DNA of 64,000 nucleotides, from assembly GCA_039621445.1 (NCBI GenBank), contig CP154955.1, positions 26,591,069 through 26,655,068 of the forward strand, read 5' to 3'. This stretch comes from Euglena gracilis (lineage: Eukaryota > Euglenida > Euglenophyceae > Euglenales). The translations under genes were made by a program, and so were the position numbers. The first letter of the stretch is position 1, and each line of letters opens with the position of its first letter. Of this stretch, positions 10,716 through 22,426 are shown in pieces. The notes beneath the pieces were generated by a model. It saw only the letters and a list, made by a program, of their open reading frames with translations, had not been told where the DNA came from and searched no databases.

Positions 10716-11756
10716 GCCATGGTGCAACAATTTTTTTCATTACAAAAAAATAAAACACATCGTGCTTTGGTGCATTTTTTTGCTTTTTTTCATATCATTC
10801 TGAATGGGGGATCATTGCGCACTTGCGCAATAATAACAACATATGCGTCAACATATGTGCGCTTTCCTTGCACATCCGCGAATTGGGCACGCTCATATAG
10901 AATGAAAATTCACGAGCTATATTGCACCACGGCACAATAGGAATACAATTTTTAAAATTCTAGATTAGCGTGGCCGTTGCGCCGAAGCGGACACCTCAGC
11001 AGGCAAATTTTCACGAACAGATCACAGAGCGTAAAAAAAGTAACAAAACGGCCAAAAATCACCGGGCCTGTGTAGCACCATTTGGGGAACACAGTCGAGG
11101 CTTCAAAAATGAGGGAGGCGCAATGGGGTGTTGGCCCTTTTAGGGAAGAATTCACGTTTCCCGGCATTCAAACCCGGGGTTTTGAACCATCTTTAAAATG
11201 GAGCACAGCGTTAAAAACACCAAAAGGGCTTGTTTCCTGGGTCCCAACAACCGCAAATGATGAGCGTGCCACTGTGGAGGGTCCCCGCGGAACCAGAGGG
11301 CCAAAAAGGTGGGTTTCACCGCCGGGTTACAAAAAGAATGCAACGTTGCGCTTACGCGGAATGCAAAAATCAAAACCTTAAGTGCGAGGCCGCCCAACCG
11401 CCCAAGAGTGTTATTACCCCTTGATTGAAAGATGATTCGCTTTGTTTAATGGGATCCCTCCCCCCAAAAAATCAGCGTTGATATTGCCCTAGTTCATGTC
11501 CCTTTGGGAAAAAAACTCAGGGACAAACATTCACTAAGTGCAGCCCCACAAATGACGATAAAGTCCAAACAAAAAATGCATTCAACCAGGGGGGGAATCA
11601 CGCAAAATGAAGGTGCTCCTGATATATCAAGTGCCGATTGCGCTACGCTTGCGGTCTTTTGTTGCTCTTGTGATTTTGAAACCTGAAAATATATCAAACT
11701 TCACCTTCCTTGCCTTTGTGTCTGGCAGAATTTTCAAGCCATTGGCTGGCACTTTT
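10716..11756. other. No gene seen
   Basis: Unassigned sequence. Open frames of about 100 codons exist on both strands at 11080-11400 but neither has splice support or a recognisable motif. Confidence 0.3.
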
Positions 11757-11845
11757 ATTCTGGCTATTCCCGTTTATTCCGGTTTTCGCCATTCCGGTTT
11801 ATTCCGGTTTATTCCGGTTTATTCCGGACCGGAATATCTCCCTGC
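11757..11845. repeat. GGTTTATTCC minisatellite, second copy
   Basis: The same decamer as at 8.8 kb. It ends GACCGGAATATCTCCCTG, the inverse of the 8772 head, so the two copies are in opposite orientation. Confidence 0.7.
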
Positions 11846-12269
11846 CCCTGCATGCTTCCACAGGCTGCTGCATGAGATCCAAGCATCGTACAGGAAACTC
11901 TCCTGCATACACACAGTATGTGCGCGCAAAGAATATTTTGACGGGGGGGACGGTTGCCAGGAGTTGAAATTCCGGGGTTCCTTTGCCATTTTTGTCTTTC
12001 ATGATACAAACATAAACATCCCATAATCGTTCATTTTATGCCTATTTCTGTCATTATCCTGAAAATCAGCCATTTAGGGGTGTGGACCCCAGACCCCCTC
12101 CGAAAGCATCCTGCACTTTGAGTGGGTGGATTGCCTCCCATATTTCCAACGCTTCCCTGGACGGTTTTGATGTCCTCCTTGTATCTTTCTGTTTCCTGTG
12201 CTGGATGGATTATCCTCAGAAGCTATAATTTTGGCCCACATGATTTCTTGTGTGTGAACGATGATGCAG

Positions 12270-15049
12270 GACCAGCAAGCACCTTCGGCTGATGACGACA
12301 AAAAGATTGGTCACAATATGTAATACCTTCGGGGCAATCCATTGATGCTTTGGGTCAATACATTTGACGGGTGTAAACACCATGTGTTGAGCAGAACCAT
12401 TACAAAAGTCACAATTTTCTTTTGCAGGTGGAGTCCACCATCGAGCGCAAGGTCAAACCCCTGGCCCAGCCTAACGGTATAGCCTGTCAATTCCGCTTGG
12501 CACAGCTGGAATAGACTGGCAGACTGGTTCAAATTAACCCAAATTCCCTTTTGGGGGACGTTCTCCAGGCACCATTTTTTTGGGTCATTTGTGGAAAAAT
12601 GTTTTGCTTTTTAGGCCTTTTATTTTTTGGCTTTTTGGGCTCACACCTTGCCACCATACCTGGCAAAAATGGGGATGCTGCTCATGCAACAACTCCCATG
12701 CCCTCTTGATTCGCATTTGTTTTGCTGTGAAATCATCGAATTTTATGATCTGGGATGTGTTTAGCCCCGTGAAATCTAATATCAACCTGGTTTCCAACAT
12801 TTCCCCCCGGGAACCATTTCCTGACCCTTGAAAAGGGCCATCACATCCCTCTCCTGCTTCCCCTAAAAATTTCTAACAAGCTTGAAAAAAAACCTAAAAC
12901 AAGGTCCTGGGAAAAGCTTAAAAAACACTACAATTCCTGAAACCAGTTTTCAGTTTACCAAATTTACTTGCAAATGGGGAATGTTTGTCGTCGGGGTGAT
13001 CTAGGGAATCTGAAAATAAAATCCTTGGGATCTCACAATGCTTTTTCAGGCTCACTGAACTGACCTGAACTGGGGGTTTTGCATTCCTCTTTGGGTTATA
13101 ACACTGTGAATGTGGATTAAACGTTTCGCAGAAGCCAAGCTTTATGACAGCCGAGTTTCCCATCCACAGTCATGGATTTAATTCTACAATTAGTTTTTCA
13201 TGCCAACCTTGGCCTACTTCCAAAGGATCGCAGACAAAATACAACATAATACATAATAACATAATATTGTAACATAATACAATACAACATATTACAAAGT
13301 GTATAATGTGTGTTCATGACAATATTTTTAGACAGCATTTTTTTGAAATCAGACATTGCCATGGGAAATCATTCAGTGATTTGAAATTCCTCCATGTTTA
13401 AGCCCAAATGGAGCATGCATCAGGACTCTGTTTTTCATGGTGAGAGTCACAAGATACACAAGAGCCCTGCTGGAACCTTCAACATCCTGCTGTTACTTTG
13501 TACATTTTGATGTGGGAAATAAAGAGTTTTCATAAGTGTAGGTGCTTCGGGGCATCACCTTGGTAAGACACCTGAGAATCTTTCCAGGATATTTTTCACA
13601 GAGAAGAATCATAAGCCTCTCGAGAAGTAATTGCCTCACGCTCTTTAACACCAAATCATTTTTCTGCCTTCCACCCCTTCAAAATCAACCTTGCCTCACT
13701 GGTTCGATATTAAAAGCGATGGCTTCTGTTGGTGACAAATCTTGTTCAATACATTCTCACGTTGTAACCAGAAGAAACATGCAATTGATGCAATTATTTG
13801 CAGATATCGACACCGACTCCACATTTTCATCATCCGCCAATGACTCAGGTATTTAGTCGGTTTGTTTTCTTCGACTCTGTGCATCTGGATCATTACCCGG
13901 CTTTTAGAAAAAAATAATAATAATAAAAATGACGTAGATCCCAAAGGCTTTGAGTTGTTCTTATCAATGCCTGCAAATCTAAAACAATCTGCACCTGCTA
14001 CAAAATGTGCAGGTTTTTGTGCCACTCACATGTCCATAGCACTTTCATCTCACTTTTTTTACTGCCCAGAATACAGTACAGACCGCCATTTAGTGCGTAT
14101 CACAACGCATCTGTGATACATTAAAATTTTTTTGGTGATATATATATATATATATATATGATACATTAAAATTCTTTTGGTGATACATATGTGATACATT
14201 AAAGAAAATTTGGTGATACATATTTGATACACAAATTTTCCTTGGTGAAACATGTAATGAAAGTTGTGAAGCACAAATTTGTAAGATGAAAACTTTACAG
14301 ACGAACATAAGATAGCGCTCACCCAGGCTTGAGGAACTCAACGCGGAACAGAAAGGAAAAAACATTTTTGACGTAAAAAAATGAAAAAAATCTAAAAAAT
14401 TGGTGATACATATGTGATACATTAAAATTTTTTTGGTGATACACATGTGATACATTAATTCTTAGGCTGTGATACATGTGATACGCAAAATTTTTTTTGG
14501 TGATACACACTAAATGGAGGTCTGATACAGTATTGACAAACGATCTGGTTGCTTCAAAAGGCGGTGCAAAATGCGACACATCATAACAGTAGATAATAAA
14601 AATTGGATTCCAAAAAATACACAGTGATTTACTGCTTGCAGTTCCTTGACATTCCAAACTTGTCGATACAAATGTTTAAATTCAAGATAATTGCTCTGTG
14701 CGCTTGTATGAAAAAGTGTCTCAACATGTGCAAGAGGCCACTCCGTCCAAAAAAAAATGAACTGCTGATTTTGATCCGAGACAAATTAATTATCTTCTGC
14801 ATCCTCCGTTCTTTTTTGGGAAGATAATGCACATTTTTGTTTCTTCTCCTCGCCATGTTAAATATTTTGCTCAATACACAGAGCTATTGATAGCGCAAAT
14901 GAAGAGCACACGAGCATGGGACCCATTCACCACGTCGATGCAAGGTTGCTTTTTCATTATGTTTTTTTTTTCTGGCTTCATTGCAATTCAATTTTTGATG
15001 TTGTGTTTTTTTTTTGTGTCACCTGCAGATTACCAGTCCGATTCTTCAG
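12270..15049 (+). CDS. Acidic/Ser-rich internal exons of an unknown gene
   Basis: Exons with good signals on the plus strand: 12428-12476 (acceptor TTTTCTTTTGCAG, donor AACG|GTATAG; VESTIERKVKPLAQPN), 13804-13848 (TTATTTGCAG; CTCAG|GTATTT; IDTDSTFSSSANDS) and 15029-15049 (GTGTCACCTGCAG; TTCAG|GTGTGC; YQSDSS). All three junctions are phase 1, and they join to an Asp/Ser-rich segment. A further piece at 12270-12323 (DQQAPSADDDKKIG) follows a strong acceptor but does not join in phase. The intron between 13848 and 15029 contains a hAT-like element. No domain recognised; the low-complexity acidic tract suggests a disordered region. Confidence 0.45.
13232..13300. repeat. ACATAATA-type minisatellite
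   Basis: Imperfect tandem ACATAATAC/ACATAATATTG units. Confidence 0.6.
14079..14524. mobile_element. hAT-like element with GATACAT arrays (8-bp TSD ATACAGTA)
   Basis: The termini are CAGACCGCCATTTAGTG and, inverted, CAGACCTCCATTTAGTG, both continuing GTATCAC. ATACAGTA flanks both sides (14071-14078, 14525-14532). The interior consists largely of TGGTGATACATATGTGATAC units with poly-T spacers and a TA dinucleotide run at 14136-14160. No coding capacity. It sits in the intron between two plus-strand exons. Confidence 0.88.
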
Positions 15050-15595
15050 GTGTGCAAGGTTTTGCTTTCTTCTGGTTGCTTTGATGTTCAGCATCCCACT
15101 TCAGACCAATAACACAATGTCATGTAGTTTTGCTTTTCAGCACCATTCACCTCGCTAAATGACCCCCTCCCCAAATGGACATCAAGAGTCATGTATGTCG
15201 ACTGGGGACGCGAGCTGGTCCAAGGCAAAACCCTGCCATTTCCGAAATTAAAACTCTGAGTAAAGTGCGAACTGTTGAGTTTTCTGGAGTCAAAAAAAAT
15301 GAAGGTCAATGGGTGTTTGATTGAAATTCCCAAGGAACGGTTCAGATTGTTAATGACGAAGCAAAGCAGCAAAGGTAAATCATGGGATGTTTTCTGGCCT
15401 GTTTGGATTCTGATGCTCATGTGTGCAAAATAAGGGTTCAAATTTGTTTATGCTACCTCTACCTCTATCTCACTCTATTTGGAAACCTTCACAACTGAAG
15501 CAGCTTAGCCAGGATGTGAAAATATCACTAATCAAAGCATCTCAAAAATTGGCCAAAGGGTCAAACCATGCCCCCCCCCCAAAACAAAATTTCAG

Positions 15596-15661
15596 GTGAT
15601 CCAGCTCAAAAAAAAAGGCCTGCACTTTGCATCAAAATACCCACAAGATACAGTTTTAAAG
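15596..15661 (+). CDS. Candidate exon, unknown
   Basis: An acceptor (AAAATTTCAG) and donor (TTAAAG|GTTGAG) bound 22 codons in phase 0-0: VIQLKKKGLHFASKYPQDTV and so on. It may belong to the same gene as the 12.4-15.0 kb exons, but phases do not join directly, so an intervening exon would be needed. Confidence 0.3.
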
Positions 15662-16204
15662 GTTGAGAATCCTTTACATTTTCCTGTTCTATTTAAACCT
15701 CATCTATCTATCCCTCAATCTCTACCTACACCTTTACCTCTACTCTATTCAGCGCTGTGTGAGGACAAAAAATGTGAGTTTGCTCAGGGTACAAAAATTC
15801 TGATTTTCTGGTGGCCTTTGCATAGTTGGATGATACACGCACGTGATATCTGTTGTATGGGGCGTCGGCTGCAGTGAATGTATGGGTGTATGGTATGACA
15901 GAAAATTTGGGTGCCACAAAATAAATGTGTGCAAATGGGATCCCCCATAAATGAGCCTTTGTGGGTTTCCAATGATGCCGGGTGGGTCTCATTTAGGGGG
16001 GCTTGATAATGAATGAATATGATTCTTGCTTTCGAAACGAACAAACAAAAAAATAAGCAGTGGCATGCTTTCTGCGTGGAAGGCTGGGAAAGAGGATCTT
16101 GCCCAATCACTTGTTTCTGTGACATGATTTGGGCAACGTTCGCTTGTGCATGAAGCTTGGGAGGATAAAAGAAGCTTGTGTCCTATGCCTGAATATTTCC
16201 CTAG

Positions 16205-16273
16205 CTGAAGGTGCCGCCATGCAACTTCTGCGGACAAGACGAGGACCATGAGCCAGGCATTTTCATGAACTGA
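16205..16273 (+). CDS. Candidate terminal exon with CxxC motif
   Basis: After TATTTCCCTAG, 22 codons run to TGA at 16271-16273: VPPCNFCGQDEDHEPGIFMN. The Cys-x-x-Cys...His arrangement could bind a metal. It would make a plausible end for the upstream plus-strand gene, but phase linkage is missing. The 830-bp interval up to the satellite contains no other gene. Confidence 0.35.
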   Translation: MKVPPCNFCGQDEDHEPGIFMN

Positions 16274-16504
16274 AACACACAACAAACCTACTTTAGAAAT
16301 GGTCACATCTTGTTATTGTTGTTCACACTTCTCCATCACAGTTGTTGATGTTCCCAATTGGGGGCTGTGTCAGAGAAATACCCAGATCCAATTCTAGGTT
16401 AACTGATTTCATATCTTTGGGAGACCCAGTCAAAAAAAGCATTTTTTTTTGCAAATTTTTAAAATTGTAATTTCCTAAAAATGCCAAAAAAGAAGGAGAA
16501 TTTG

Positions 16505-16735
16505 TCAAAAATTACCAATTTCGAATTAGAATTGCGGGTAAAAAAAATTGTCGTTTTGCACTGGGCACGGAAAAGTCAGGAAGAAAATTTCTGGTGCAGA
16601 GAACATAATTTTTGGGCCAGAAAAAAGCCAGTATTTAAGAATTTTTCAAACCTTCTCGTATTGTTTTTGGGAAGCCCCATTCTGAAAATAAAAAAATAGG
16701 GCTTTTGAGGGTTTGCCTCAAAAATGCGGCCAAAA
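16505..16735. repeat. Dispersed repeat, copy 1
   Basis: Homologous in direct orientation to about 63700-63920 (shared landmarks GGGCACGGAAAA, GAAGAAAATTTCTGGTGC and GGGAAGCCCC/GGGGAGCCCC). No terminal inverted repeats found; it is probably a fragment of an interspersed element. Confidence 0.7.
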
Positions 16736-17099
16736 AGGAACGTATTTTGGCCTGAAGCACGGGAAGATTTTTTTAAAATCTGCATTTGCGGCAGCTCAGA
16801 TGCATGAAAATCTAAGAAGTGGGCTCTATGACAGCCTAACGACGCACTTTCCTATACCTGGTGCAAAATGGCAGGCAGGGCAGAGAAGAAGAAGAGTTTG
16901 AGTGGGTACAAGCAGCATCCCTCAGGACTGGGTTGAAATGGTGCACAATTTCAGCAGAATAATAGACAGGTCTAGTATGGGAGGGAATGTGGAATAATGT
17001 GTCTTGGATAAGGGGTGAAAAGTACAGTATGATTGTGCACGGTATGAATACACACACGGCATGAGGCAGGAACAAATGAATGGAGCATGTTTGCAATGC

Positions 17100-20000
17100 T
17101 GTGGCATCCTTTGCAGCCAAGAAGTGACCTGACCTGCCGCAGCCGCGCATACTGAGGAAGCCTCGGATGGAGACTCTCCACGTGCGGCATCCTTTGCAGC
17201 CAAGAAGTAATCTGACCTGCCGCGGCCGCGCATGCTGAGGAAGCCTCGGATGGAGACTCTCCACGTGCGGCATCCTTTGCAGCCAAGAAGTAATCTGACC
17301 TGCCGCAGCCGCGCATACTGAGGAAGCCTCGGATGGACACTCTCCACGTGTGGCATCCTTTGCAGCCAAGAAATAACCTGACCTGCTGCAGCCGCGCATA
17401 CTGAGGAAGCCTCGGATGGACACTCTCCACGTGCGGCATCCTTTGCAGCCAAGAAGTAATCTGACCTGCCGCGGCCGCGCATACTGAGGAAGCCTCGGAT
17501 GGAGACTCTCCACGTGTGGCATCCTTTGCAGCCAAGAAGTGACCTGACCTGCCGCAGCCGCGCATACTGAGGAAGCCTCGGATGGACACTCTCCACGTGT
17601 GGCATCCTTTGCAGCCAAGAAGTAATCTGACCTGCCGCGGCCGCGCATACTGAGGAAGCCTCGGATGGACACTCTCCACGTGCGGCATCCTTTGCAGCCA
17701 AGAAGTGACCTGACCTGCCGCAGCCGCGCATACTGAGGAAGCCTCGGATGGACACTCTCCACGTGTGGCATCCTTTGCAGCCAAGAAGTAATCTGACCTG
17801 CCGCAGCCGCGCATACTGAGGAAGCCTCGGATGGACACTCTCCACGTGCGGCATCCTTTGCAGCCAAGAAGTGACCTGACCTGCCGCAGCCGCGCATACT
17901 GAGGAAGCCTCGGATGGACACTCTCCACGTGTGGCATCCTTTGCAGCCAAGAAGTAATCTGACCTGCCGCAGCCGCGCATACTGAGGAAGCCTCGGATGG
18001 AGACTCTCCACGTGCGGCATCCTTTGCAGCCAAGAAGTAACCTGACCTGCCGCAGCCGCACATACTGAGGAAGCCTCGGATGGAGACTCTCCACGTGTGG
18101 CATCCTTTGCAGCCAAGAAGTGACCTGACCTGCCGCAGCCGCGCATACTGAGGAAGCCTCGGATGGACACTCTCCACGTGCGGCATCCTTTGCAGCCAAG
18201 AAGTAACCTGACCTGCCGCAGCCGCGCATACTGAGGAAGCCTCGGATGGAGACTCACCACGTGCGGCATCCTTTGCAGCCAAGAAGTGACCTGACCTGCC
18301 GCAGCCGCGCATACCGAGGAAGCCTCGGATGGAGACTCTCCACGTGCGGCATCCTTTGCAGCCAAGAAGTGACCTGACCTGCCGCAGCCGCGCATACTGA
18401 GGAAGCCTCGGATGGACACTCTCCATGTGCGGCATCCTTTGCAGCCAAGAAGTGACCTGACCTGCCGCAGCCGCGCATACTGAGGAAGCCTCGGATGGAC
18501 ACTCTCCACGTGCGGCATCCTTTGCAACCAAGAAGTGACCTGACCTGCCGCAGCCGCGCATACTGAGGAAGCCTCGGATGGAGACTCACCACGTGCGGCA
18601 TCCTTTGCAGCCAAGAAGTGACCTGACCTGCCGCAGCCGCGCATACCGAAGAAGCCTCGGATGGAGACTCTCCACGTGCGGCATCCTTTGCAGCCAAGAA
18701 GTAACCTGACCTGCCGCAGCCGCGCATACTGAGGAAGCCTCGGATGGAGACTCTCCACGTGCGGCATCCTTTGCAGCCAAGAAGTAACCTGACCTGCCGC
18801 AGCCGCGCATACTGAGGAAGCCTCGGATGGAGACTCTCCACGTGCGGCATCCTTTGCAGCCAAGAAGTAATCTGACCTGCCGCAGCCGCGCATACTGAGG
18901 AAGCCTCGGATGGACACTCTCCACGTGTGGCATCCTTTGCAGCCAAGAAATAACCTGACCTGCTGCAGCCGCGCATACTGAGGAAGCCTCGGATGGACAC
19001 TCTCCACGTGCGGCATCCTTTGCAGCCAAGAAGTAATCTGACCTGCCGCGGCCGCGCATACTGAGGAAGCCTCGGATGGAGACTCTCCACGTGTGGCATC
19101 CTTTGCAGCCAAGAAGTGACCTGACCTGCCGCAGCCGCACATACTGAGGAAGCCTCGGATGGAGACTCTCCACGTGTGGCATCCTTTGCAGCCAAGAAGT
19201 GACCTGACCTGCCGCAGCCGCGCATACCGAAGAAGCCTCGGATGGAGACTCTCCACGTGCGGCATCCTTTGCAGCCAAGAAGTAACCTGACCTGCCGCAG
19301 CCGCGCATACTGAGGAAGCCTCGGATGGAGACTCTCCACGTGCGGCATCCTTTGCAGCCAAGAAGTAACCTGACCTGCCGCAGCCGCGCATACTGAGGAA
19401 GCCTCGGATGGAGACTCTCCACGTGCGGCATCCTTTGCAGCCAAGAAGTAATCTGACCTGCCGCAGCCGCGCATACTGAGGAAGCCTCGGATGGACACTC
19501 TCCACGTGTGGCATCCTTTGCAGCCAAGAAGTAACCTGACCTGCCGCAGCCGCACATACTGAGGAAGCCTCGGATGGAGACTCTCCACGTGTGGCATCCT
19601 TTGCAGCCAAGAAGTGACCTGACCTGCCGCAGCCGCGCATACTGAGGAAGCCTCGGATGGACACTCTCCACGTGCGGCATCCTTTGCAGCCAAGAAGTAA
19701 CCTGACCTGCCGCAGCCGCGCATACTGAGGAAGCCTCGGATGGAGACTCACCACGTGCGGCATCCTTTGCAGCCAAGAAGTGACCTGACCTGCCGCAGCC
19801 GCGCATACCGAGGAAGCCTCGGATGGAGACTCTCCACGTGCGGCATCCTTTGCAGCCAAGAAGTGACCTGACCTGCCGCAGCCGCGCATACTGAGGAAGC
19901 CTCGGATGGACACTCTCCATGTGCGGCATCCTTTGCAGCCAAGAAGTGACCTGACCTGCCGCAGCCGCGCATACTGAGGAAGCCTCGGATGGACACTCTC

Positions 20001-22188
20001 CACGTGCGGCATCCTTTGCAACCAAGAAGTGACCTGACCTGCCGCAGCCGCGCATACTGAGGAAGCCTCGGATGGAGACTCTCCACGTGCGGCATCCTTT
20101 GCAGCCAAGAAGTAACCTGACCTGCCGCAGCCGCGCATACTGAGGAAGCCTCGGATGGAGACTCTCCACGTGCGGCATCCTTTGCAGCCAAGAAATAACC
20201 TGACCTGCCGCAGCCGCGCATACTGAGGAAGCCTCGGATGGACACTCTCCACGTGCGGCATCCTTTGCAGCCAAGAAGTAACCTGACCTGCCGCAGCCGC
20301 GCATACTGAGGAAGCCTCGGATGGAGACTCACCACGTGCGGCATCCTTTGCAGCCAAGAAGTGACCTGACCTGCCGCAGCCGCGCATACCGAAGAAGCCT
20401 CGGATGGAGACTCTCCACGTGTGGCATCCTTTGCAGCCAAGAAGTGACCTGACCTGCCGCAGCCGCGCATACTGAGGAAGCCTCGGATGGAGACTCTCCA
20501 CGTGCGGCATCCTTTGCAGCCAAGAAGTGACCTGACCTGCCGCAGCCGCGCATACTGAGGAAGCCTCGGATGGACACTCTCCATGTGCGGCATCCTTTGC
20601 AGCCAAGAAGTGACCTGACCTGCCGCAGCCGCGCATACTGAGGAAGCCTCGGATGGAGACTCTCCACGTGCGGCATCCTTTGCAGCCAAGAAGTAACCTG
20701 ACCTGCCGCAGCCGCGCATACTGAGGAAGCCTCGGATGGAGACTCTCCACGTGCGGCATCCTTTGCAGCCAAGAAGTAACCTGACCTGCCGCAGCCGCAC
20801 ATACTGAGGAAGCCTCGGATGGAGACTCTCCACGTGTGGCATCCTTTGCAGCCAAGAAGTGACCTGACCTGCCGCAGCCGCGCATACTGAGGAAGCCTCG
20901 GATGGACACTCTCCACGTGCGGCATCCTTTGCAGCCAAGAAGTAACCTGACCTGCCGCAGCCGCGCATACTGAGGAAGCCTCGGATGGAGACTCACCACG
21001 TGCGGCATCCTTTGCAGCCAAGAAGTGACCTGACCTGCCGCAGCCGCGCATACCGAGGAAGCCTCGGATGGAGACTCTCCACGTGCGGCATCCTTTGCAG
21101 CCAAGAAGTGACCTGACCTGCCGCAGCCGCGCATACTGAGGAAGCCTCGGATGGAGACTCTCCACGTGCGGCATCCTTTGCAGCCAAGAAGTAACCTGAC
21201 CTGCCGCAGCCGCGCATACTGAGGAAGCCTCGGATGGAGACTCTCCACGTGCGGCATCCTTTGCAGCCAAGAAGTAACCTGACCTGCCGCAGCCGCGCAT
21301 ACTGAGGAAGCCTCGGATGGAGACTCTCCACGTGCGGCATCCTTTGCAGCCAAGAAGTAACCTGACCTGCCGCAGCCGCGCATACTGAGGAAGCCTCGGA
21401 TGGAGACTCTCCACGTGTGGCATCCTTTGCAGCCAAGAAGTAACCTGACCTGCCGCAGCCGCGCATACTGAGGAAGCCTCGGATGGAGACTCTCCACGTG
21501 CGGCATCTTTTGCAGCCAAGAAGTAACCTGACCTGCCGCAGCCGCGCATACTGAGGAAGCCTCGGATGGAGACTCACCACGTGCGGCATCCTTTGCAGCC
21601 AAGAAGTGACCTGACCTGCCGCAGCCGCGCATACCGAGGAAGCCTCGGATGGAGACTCACCACGTGCGGCATCCTTTGCAGCCAAGAAGTGACCTGACCT
21701 GCCGCAGCCGCGCATACCGAGGAAGCCTCGGATGGAGACTCTCCACGTGCGGCATCCTTTGCAGCCAAGAAGTGACCTGACCTGCTGCAGCCGCGCATAC
21801 TGAGGAAGCCTCGGATGGACACTCTCCACGTGCGGCATCCTTTGCAGCCAAGAAGTGACCTGACCTGCCGCAGTCGCGCATACTGAGGAAGCCTCGGATG
21901 GACACTCTCCACGTGCGGCATCCTTTGCAGCCAAGAAGTGACCTGACCTGCCGCAGCCGCGCATATTGAGGAAGCCTCGGATGGACACTCTCCACGTGCG
22001 GCATCCTTTGCAGCCAAGAAGTAACCTGACCTGCCGCAGCCGCGCATACCGAGGAAGCCTCGGATGGACACTCTCCACGTGTGGCATCCGTAGCAGCCAA
22101 GAAATTACCTGACCTGCCGCAGCCGCGCAGACTGAGGAAGCCTCGGATGGAGACTCTCCACGTGCGGCATCCTTTGCAGCCAAGAAGT
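17100..22188. repeat. 83-bp satellite array, about 61 units
   Basis: Tandem 83-bp units, each with CATCCTTTGCAGCCAAGAAG, the CCGCAGCCGCGCATACTGAG region and a CACGTG palindrome. Units differ by a few substitutions (ACCTGACC/ATCTGACC, GGAGACT/GGACACT, CGTGCGG/CGTGTGG). Because 83 is not a multiple of 3, all frames rotate. The minus strand stays open for 1598 codons (16836-21632), but this is a repeat artefact. The stop-creating variant CTCACCACGTG occurs at 18254, 18586, 19748, 20329, 20993, 21574 and 21657, and its spacing shows higher-order blocks. The array begins about 240 bp beyond the last recognised exon of the minus-strand gene at 22.4 kb. Confidence 0.95.
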
Positions 22189-22426
22189 GGTTTCATCAAA
22201 TGAAGAATATTATGAGATTGAGCAAAGCCAAATGAGTAGTAATACTATAAGAGCAGCAATTAATGAAAACTATCACGAATTGCAACACATGGTTGGTTTA
22301 GAGAAAAAATTTGCCCATAAGGCTACTCATAAAAACCATATCGCAGCAAACCGTCAGGAATTCACTTGGAGAGGGGGCGGTCGGGCAGTATTGAAAGATG
22401 GGAATTGGGTTGTGTTTTGAGAGAAC

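Noticed and set aside
17100-22188. CRISPR-like array
   Set aside because: Units are contiguous and nearly identical over their full length, with no unique spacers, in a eukaryotic context.
16836-22199. Very long minus-strand ORFs (up to 1598 codons) with an 83-residue repeat
   Set aside because: The unit is 83 bp, so all frames rotate and stay open only because the consensus lacks stops. No start context, splice structure or selection on one frame is visible; it is a DNA satellite.
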